From Leptofilum sp041987425 (GTDB lineage Bacteria; Chloroflexota; Anaerolineae; Promineifilales; Promineifilaceae): a DNA stretch of 7,918 nt. Position numbers and translations under genes: made by a program. The DNA lies in assembly GCA_041987425.1 (NCBI GenBank), contig JBHIWP010000289.1, forward strand, positions 1-7,918, read 5' to 3'. Below, one piece after another: positions 5,234-7,918 of this stretch. Numbering within the stretch: position 1 is the stretch's first letter; each line of letters starts with the position of its first letter. The notes under the pieces were generated by a model that worked only from the letters and a program-made list of their open reading frames with translations, did no database searches and had not been told where the DNA came from.

Positions 5234-7918
5234 CTAGTTGCTTAACGCTGTAAGCAAGCCAGTTGCCAGACCACGCACCTCGGCCGCATCTTCCGCCGAC
5301 AGGTGGCCGGCATTTTCCATTGCGTTGGTCACGTTGATAATCTGAATCAGATTTTGCCTGGCCGGTCGGTAGACGCCAGCATTATAGTAGGCTCGTGCCT
5401 GCACCGCGCGATTCACCAGATTCTGCCCCACACGACCCGGGAACTCGCCCGCATCCGTCAGGGCCTGCAGCTTGGCAATCAGAGCGTCGAACTGATCGTT
5501 GATCGTAGGTGCATAGGTTGTGAAGCTAAACGACACCGGCACTTGCTGCACGTTGCCATTGCTCACTTGCCCATTAGCTGAGACGGTGTAGGTGGTACCC
5601 TGCGCCAGCGGCGCGTCAGGCGTAAAGACGACGGTATGGTTGGCGTCCGTTAGGGCAAACGTACCGGACACTGCGCCGGACGGACCGGAAACCTCGAAAT
5701 TGGTTCCTGCATCCATGGGGAGGCTCCAGGTGAGGGAAACGGCCGTATCCACGGCCACATCCACAGCGCCATCCACCGGATTCGTTGTCGTCACGATGGG
5801 GTCGCGCCACAGCTGCACTGCTTTTGTATCATCCGGGCCGGTGCCCCAGTCGGTGGCCGTCAGGTCTACCAGTTGGGTGCCATTGCTGCCATAGCTCACC
5901 GTCATTTCGCGGTTCGTCAGCCCGGTGATCGAGCCCCAGGCTTCCACCGTTTCCCAGTTGCCCCGGGTGAACTTGTATTGAACGGCCGTGCCGTCCAAAA
6001 TGTCCAGCGTGTAGCTCCAGGTCGTGGCATCTACCTGCGTCATGGGCACCAGGCCGGGATTCCAGGGGCCAAACTGCGGCAAATCGCCCACAATATAGAC
6101 CGTACCTGGCGTGTACGCCGGCACGCCTACCAGGAAGGTGACGCTTACCATTCGCGCTTCGGCCGTGGCTTCCACCGTATTGGATGCCGCCGACCGGTTA
6201 AAGCTGTCATCGAAAGCGATCAGATAGTATTCGTAGGTTTGCCCGGTGGTGACGTTGGTGTCGGTGTAGGCAGTGGCTGCGGGATTGAAAATGGTGGCAA
6301 TACGCGTTCCGTCCCGGTACAGCTCAAAGCCGTGCAGATCGCCGTCACCGTTGGGATGAGCATCCCAGGCCAGCGAAATGCTGCCGGTGGTGGTGCCAGC
6401 AATGGCCAGATTGGTCGGTGCGGCGGGTGCCGTTGTGTCAGCGCTGGCGGTCACCGTCAGCACGCCAAACGGACCCGGGCACGTGGCATTGCCTTCGTCC
6501 GGCCCGTTTACGGCGTAGAACCAGTTGGTGCCGCCGTCGCCGCTGTAGCGCGTGGTGTAGCAGAACGTGCCCAGCGCATCGGGCAGCATACTGCCTACAT
6601 ATTCGTCGTTGCTACCCACGTCCGTATTGAATGACATGGCCGACCACGTCCAGCTGTCGCTGGGCGTGGAGCCAACCGGACCAAAGCCAACCTGCGCCAG
6701 CAGGCCAGGGGTGGCCCCCGACTGACTGGTAACGCCATCAATCCAGATTTGGCCGTAGACGTTGTCGGTGCGGGTGATGGCGCTGATTGTGTGGTTGAGC
6801 GTTGGTGGCCACTGCAGGTTGGCCCAGCCGATGTTGTAGGCGGGCGTAGCTGCCGCTTCGTTGGAATTGCCAGAAACAAGCCCAGTAGCGTCATCGCGGC
6901 TGACCACGACGTAGTAGTAGTTGGTGGCTACGGTGACGCTGGTGTCGCTGTAGCTTGTACCCATCACGTTAGCCACCAGGGTATAGCCGCCGCCCGTCAC
7001 CAGGCTGCGATAGACGTCGTAGCTTGTGGCTCCGGCGGCCGTGCTCCAGCTTAACGAAACTTCACTGCTGGAAACGGCCGTCACGCCCAAGTCGCTCACC
7101 GCGGCCGGAGGTGCACTTAAAGCGCCGTCCAACACCAAGACGGCGCCGCTCATGGCGGGCACGCTGCTCAGCACGATGTTGCCCGAAGCATCAACACTGT
7201 AGCTGCCGCCGTTGAGCGCGTCGGTGAAGATTGCGCCAATGGGCAGATAACCGCTTACGTTCACCGTAACTGCCTGAGCAGAGGTGGCCCGGTTGACGAT
7301 TACCACGGCCGCATCGGAGTAGTCTGATAGGAGACGGCCGTACGCATACACATTGGCGCCGTCATCCACCAATAGGGTGTCGAAACTGCCCACGCGCAGG
7401 GCAGGGGAGCCGTTGCGGGCGGCAGTCAGCGTCTGGTAATAGGTGAATAGCGTATCCTGGCTGCTCTGCGACTGCAGGTGAGTGTAGAATGGCGTGCCGC
7501 TTTCGTCCAGCCACGGATAAGGCAGCCGATTGTACGGGTCATCCTGCCACGTGGAGCCGTCCCAGGTGACCGGGCCAACCAGCCCAACCTCGTCACCGTA
7601 ATAAATCGTGGGCGCGCCGGGCAGCGTCATTTGCAGCAGCACCACGCCGCGCAGGCGGCTCATGGCGTCGCTCCAGTCGTAGTTGGGATTGTCGTACAGC
7701 GTATCGTCCTGTAGGCCGGTGTTTTCATCCAGCATGAAGAGGGCACGATTGGTGTCGTGGCTGCCCAGCAGGTTCATCATCGCCTGGAATGCTTCCGGGG
7801 GATAGCGTTCTTCCAGGTTGTGCAGCCGCGCATCCAGCTCCGAAGGGGTCAGCGGTGTCAGCACACCGGCAGAACTGCCCGGGTTGTGGTCGTTGTCCAC
7901 AAAGTCACTGTCGCGCCA
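5234..7918 (-). CDS. Multimodular GH13 alpha-amylase-type enzyme with CBM20, C-terminal part (start beyond right edge)
   Basis: The frame is open at the right edge; the first visible codons read W-R-D-S-D-F-V. It ends at TAG (5236-5234), leaving 894 residues. Residues 1 to ~190 are the end of a GH13 catalytic barrel. LLGSHDTNRAL is conserved region IV, with the transition-state Asp at 55 (codon 7756-7754), followed by LPGAPTIYYGDEVGL. The nucleophile and acid/base regions lie outside the window. Then come a barrel C-terminal beta-sandwich (~190-265), FN3 (~275-358), a module with the only two cysteines, 453 and 480 (~360-492), FN3 (~500-587), a CBM20 starch-binding domain (~590-705; GTVYIVGDLPQFGPW, VQYKFTRGNWETVEAW), an SbsA-type Ig-like domain (~707-800; NPVDGAVDVAVDTAVSLTWS) and a helical C-terminal domain (~805-894, FIMAH-like). 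It probably hydrolyses starch or related alpha-glucans outside the cell; exact specificity (amylase, neopullulanase or pullulanase type) cannot be judged. No sortase motif or YLPFV-like tail is present. Confidence 0.9.
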   Translation of the reverse strand, partial: WRDSDFVDNDHNPGSSAGVLTPLTPSELDARLHNLEERYPPEAFQAMMNLLGSHDTNRALFMLDENTGLQDDTLYDNPNYDWSDAMSRLRGVVLLQMTLPGAPTIYYGDEVGLVGPVTWDGSTWQDDPYNRLPYPWLDESGTPFYTHLQSQSSQDTLFTYYQTLTAARNGSPALRVGSFDTLLVDDGANVYAYGRLLSDYSDAAVVIVNRATSAQAVTVNVSGYLPIGAIFTDALNGGSYSVDASGNIVLSSVPAMSGAVLVLDGALSAPPAAVSDLGVTAVSSSEVSLSWSTAAGATSYDVYRSLVTGGGYTLVANVMGTSYSDTSVTVATNYYYVVVSRDDATGLVSGNSNEAAATPAYNIGWANLQWPPTLNHTISAITRTDNVYGQIWIDGVTSQSGATPGLLAQVGFGPVGSTPSDSWTWSAMSFNTDVGSNDEYVGSMLPDALGTFCYTTRYSGDGGTNWFYAVNGPDEGNATCPGPFGVLTVTASADTTAPAAPTNLAIAGTTTGSISLAWDAHPNGDGDLHGFELYRDGTRIATIFNPAATAYTDTNVTTGQTYEYYLIAFDDSFNRSAASNTVEATAEARMVSVTFLVGVPAYTPGTVYIVGDLPQFGPWNPGLVPMTQVDATTWSYTLDILDGTAVQYKFTRGNWETVEAWGSITGLTNREMTVSYGSNGTQLVDLTATDWGTGPDDTKAVQLWRDPIVTTTNPVDGAVDVAVDTAVSLTWSLPMDAGTNFEVSGPSGAVSGTFALTDANHTVVFTPDAPLAQGTTYTVSANGQVSNGNVQQVPVSFSFTTYAPTINDQFDALIAKLQALTDAGEFPGRVGQNLVNRAVQARAYYNAGVYRPARQNLIQIINVTNAMENAGHLSAEDAAEVRGLATGLLTALSN

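Larger units (their letters stand above)
782..7341. repeat. Dispersed palindrome ACGGCCGT (12 exact copies)
   Basis: Exact copies start at 782, 1113, 1245, 1422, 1785, 2307, 2477, 5200, 5739, 5982, 7074 and 7334. All three genes and the terminator contain it. Eleven copies are inside coding sequence, where they are read either as T-A-V (782, 2477, 5739, 5982, 7074) or as [NDY]-G-R (1113, 1245, 1422, 1785, 2307, 7334). Three copies extend to GGAAACGGCCGT (5196, 5735, 7070), and two share 14 nt (5194 and 7068). For about 55% GC random sequence I would expect well under one copy in this length. This resembles a highly iterated palindrome of the HIP1 kind. Confidence 0.85.

Noticed and set aside
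5873..6634. 253-residue open frame on the plus strand
   Set aside because: It lies opposite the FN3 and CBM20 modules of the GH13 gene; its Gly/Arg/Val-rich composition is typical of a shadow of GC-rich coding DNA.

Overview
The window looks like chromosomal DNA from an uncultured Chloroflexota bacterium of the Anaerolineae/Caldilineae/Ardenticatenia type. This is inferred from three things: modular secreted proteins built from PD40 propellers, PPC, FN3 and Ig-like domains; a secreted protein ending in an IYLPFVRKP tail of the kind I associate with that phylum; and an unusual density of the 8-bp palindrome ACGGCCGT. No rRNA, tRNA or taxonomic marker gene is present, so the assignment is tentative.

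Layout. Positions 2-823 (+) hold the 3' part of a tetratricopeptide-repeat (TPR) protein, open at the left edge. Its first 117 bases have a sharply different codon usage and may be a foreign or mis-joined segment. Positions 824-1039 are an AT-richer intergenic leader with a weak candidate promoter and a good ribosome binding site. Positions 1040-5131 (+) encode the centrepiece, a complete secreted protein of 1363 aa. In order it has a signal peptide, a seven-bladed PD40-type beta-propeller, a PPC-like beta-sandwich interrupted by 13 tandem hexapeptides (mostly GQISNI), a C25 (gingipain-like) cysteine peptidase domain, beta-rich C-terminal domains and the short IYLPFVRKP tail. Positions 5132-5233 separate two convergent genes and contain a strong bidirectional intrinsic terminator. 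Positions 5234-7918 (-) hold the C-terminal 894 residues of a large multimodular glycoside hydrolase family 13 (alpha-amylase type) enzyme with FN3, a Cys-pair module, FN3, CBM20, a SbsA-type Ig-like domain and a terminal helical domain; its start lies beyond the right edge.

The two convergent genes both appear to encode extracellular depolymerising enzymes, one for protein and one for alpha-glucan. That fits a heterotrophic, polymer-degrading lifestyle, but nothing in the sequence shows that they are co-regulated. The TPR gene has no evident functional link to either.

The most unusual item is the hexapeptide array. Nine identical GQISNI copies are each spelled with a different nucleotide sequence. 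The repeat also fits the left-handed beta-helix hexapeptide rule and sits in a loop of a PPC-like domain just before a peptidase.
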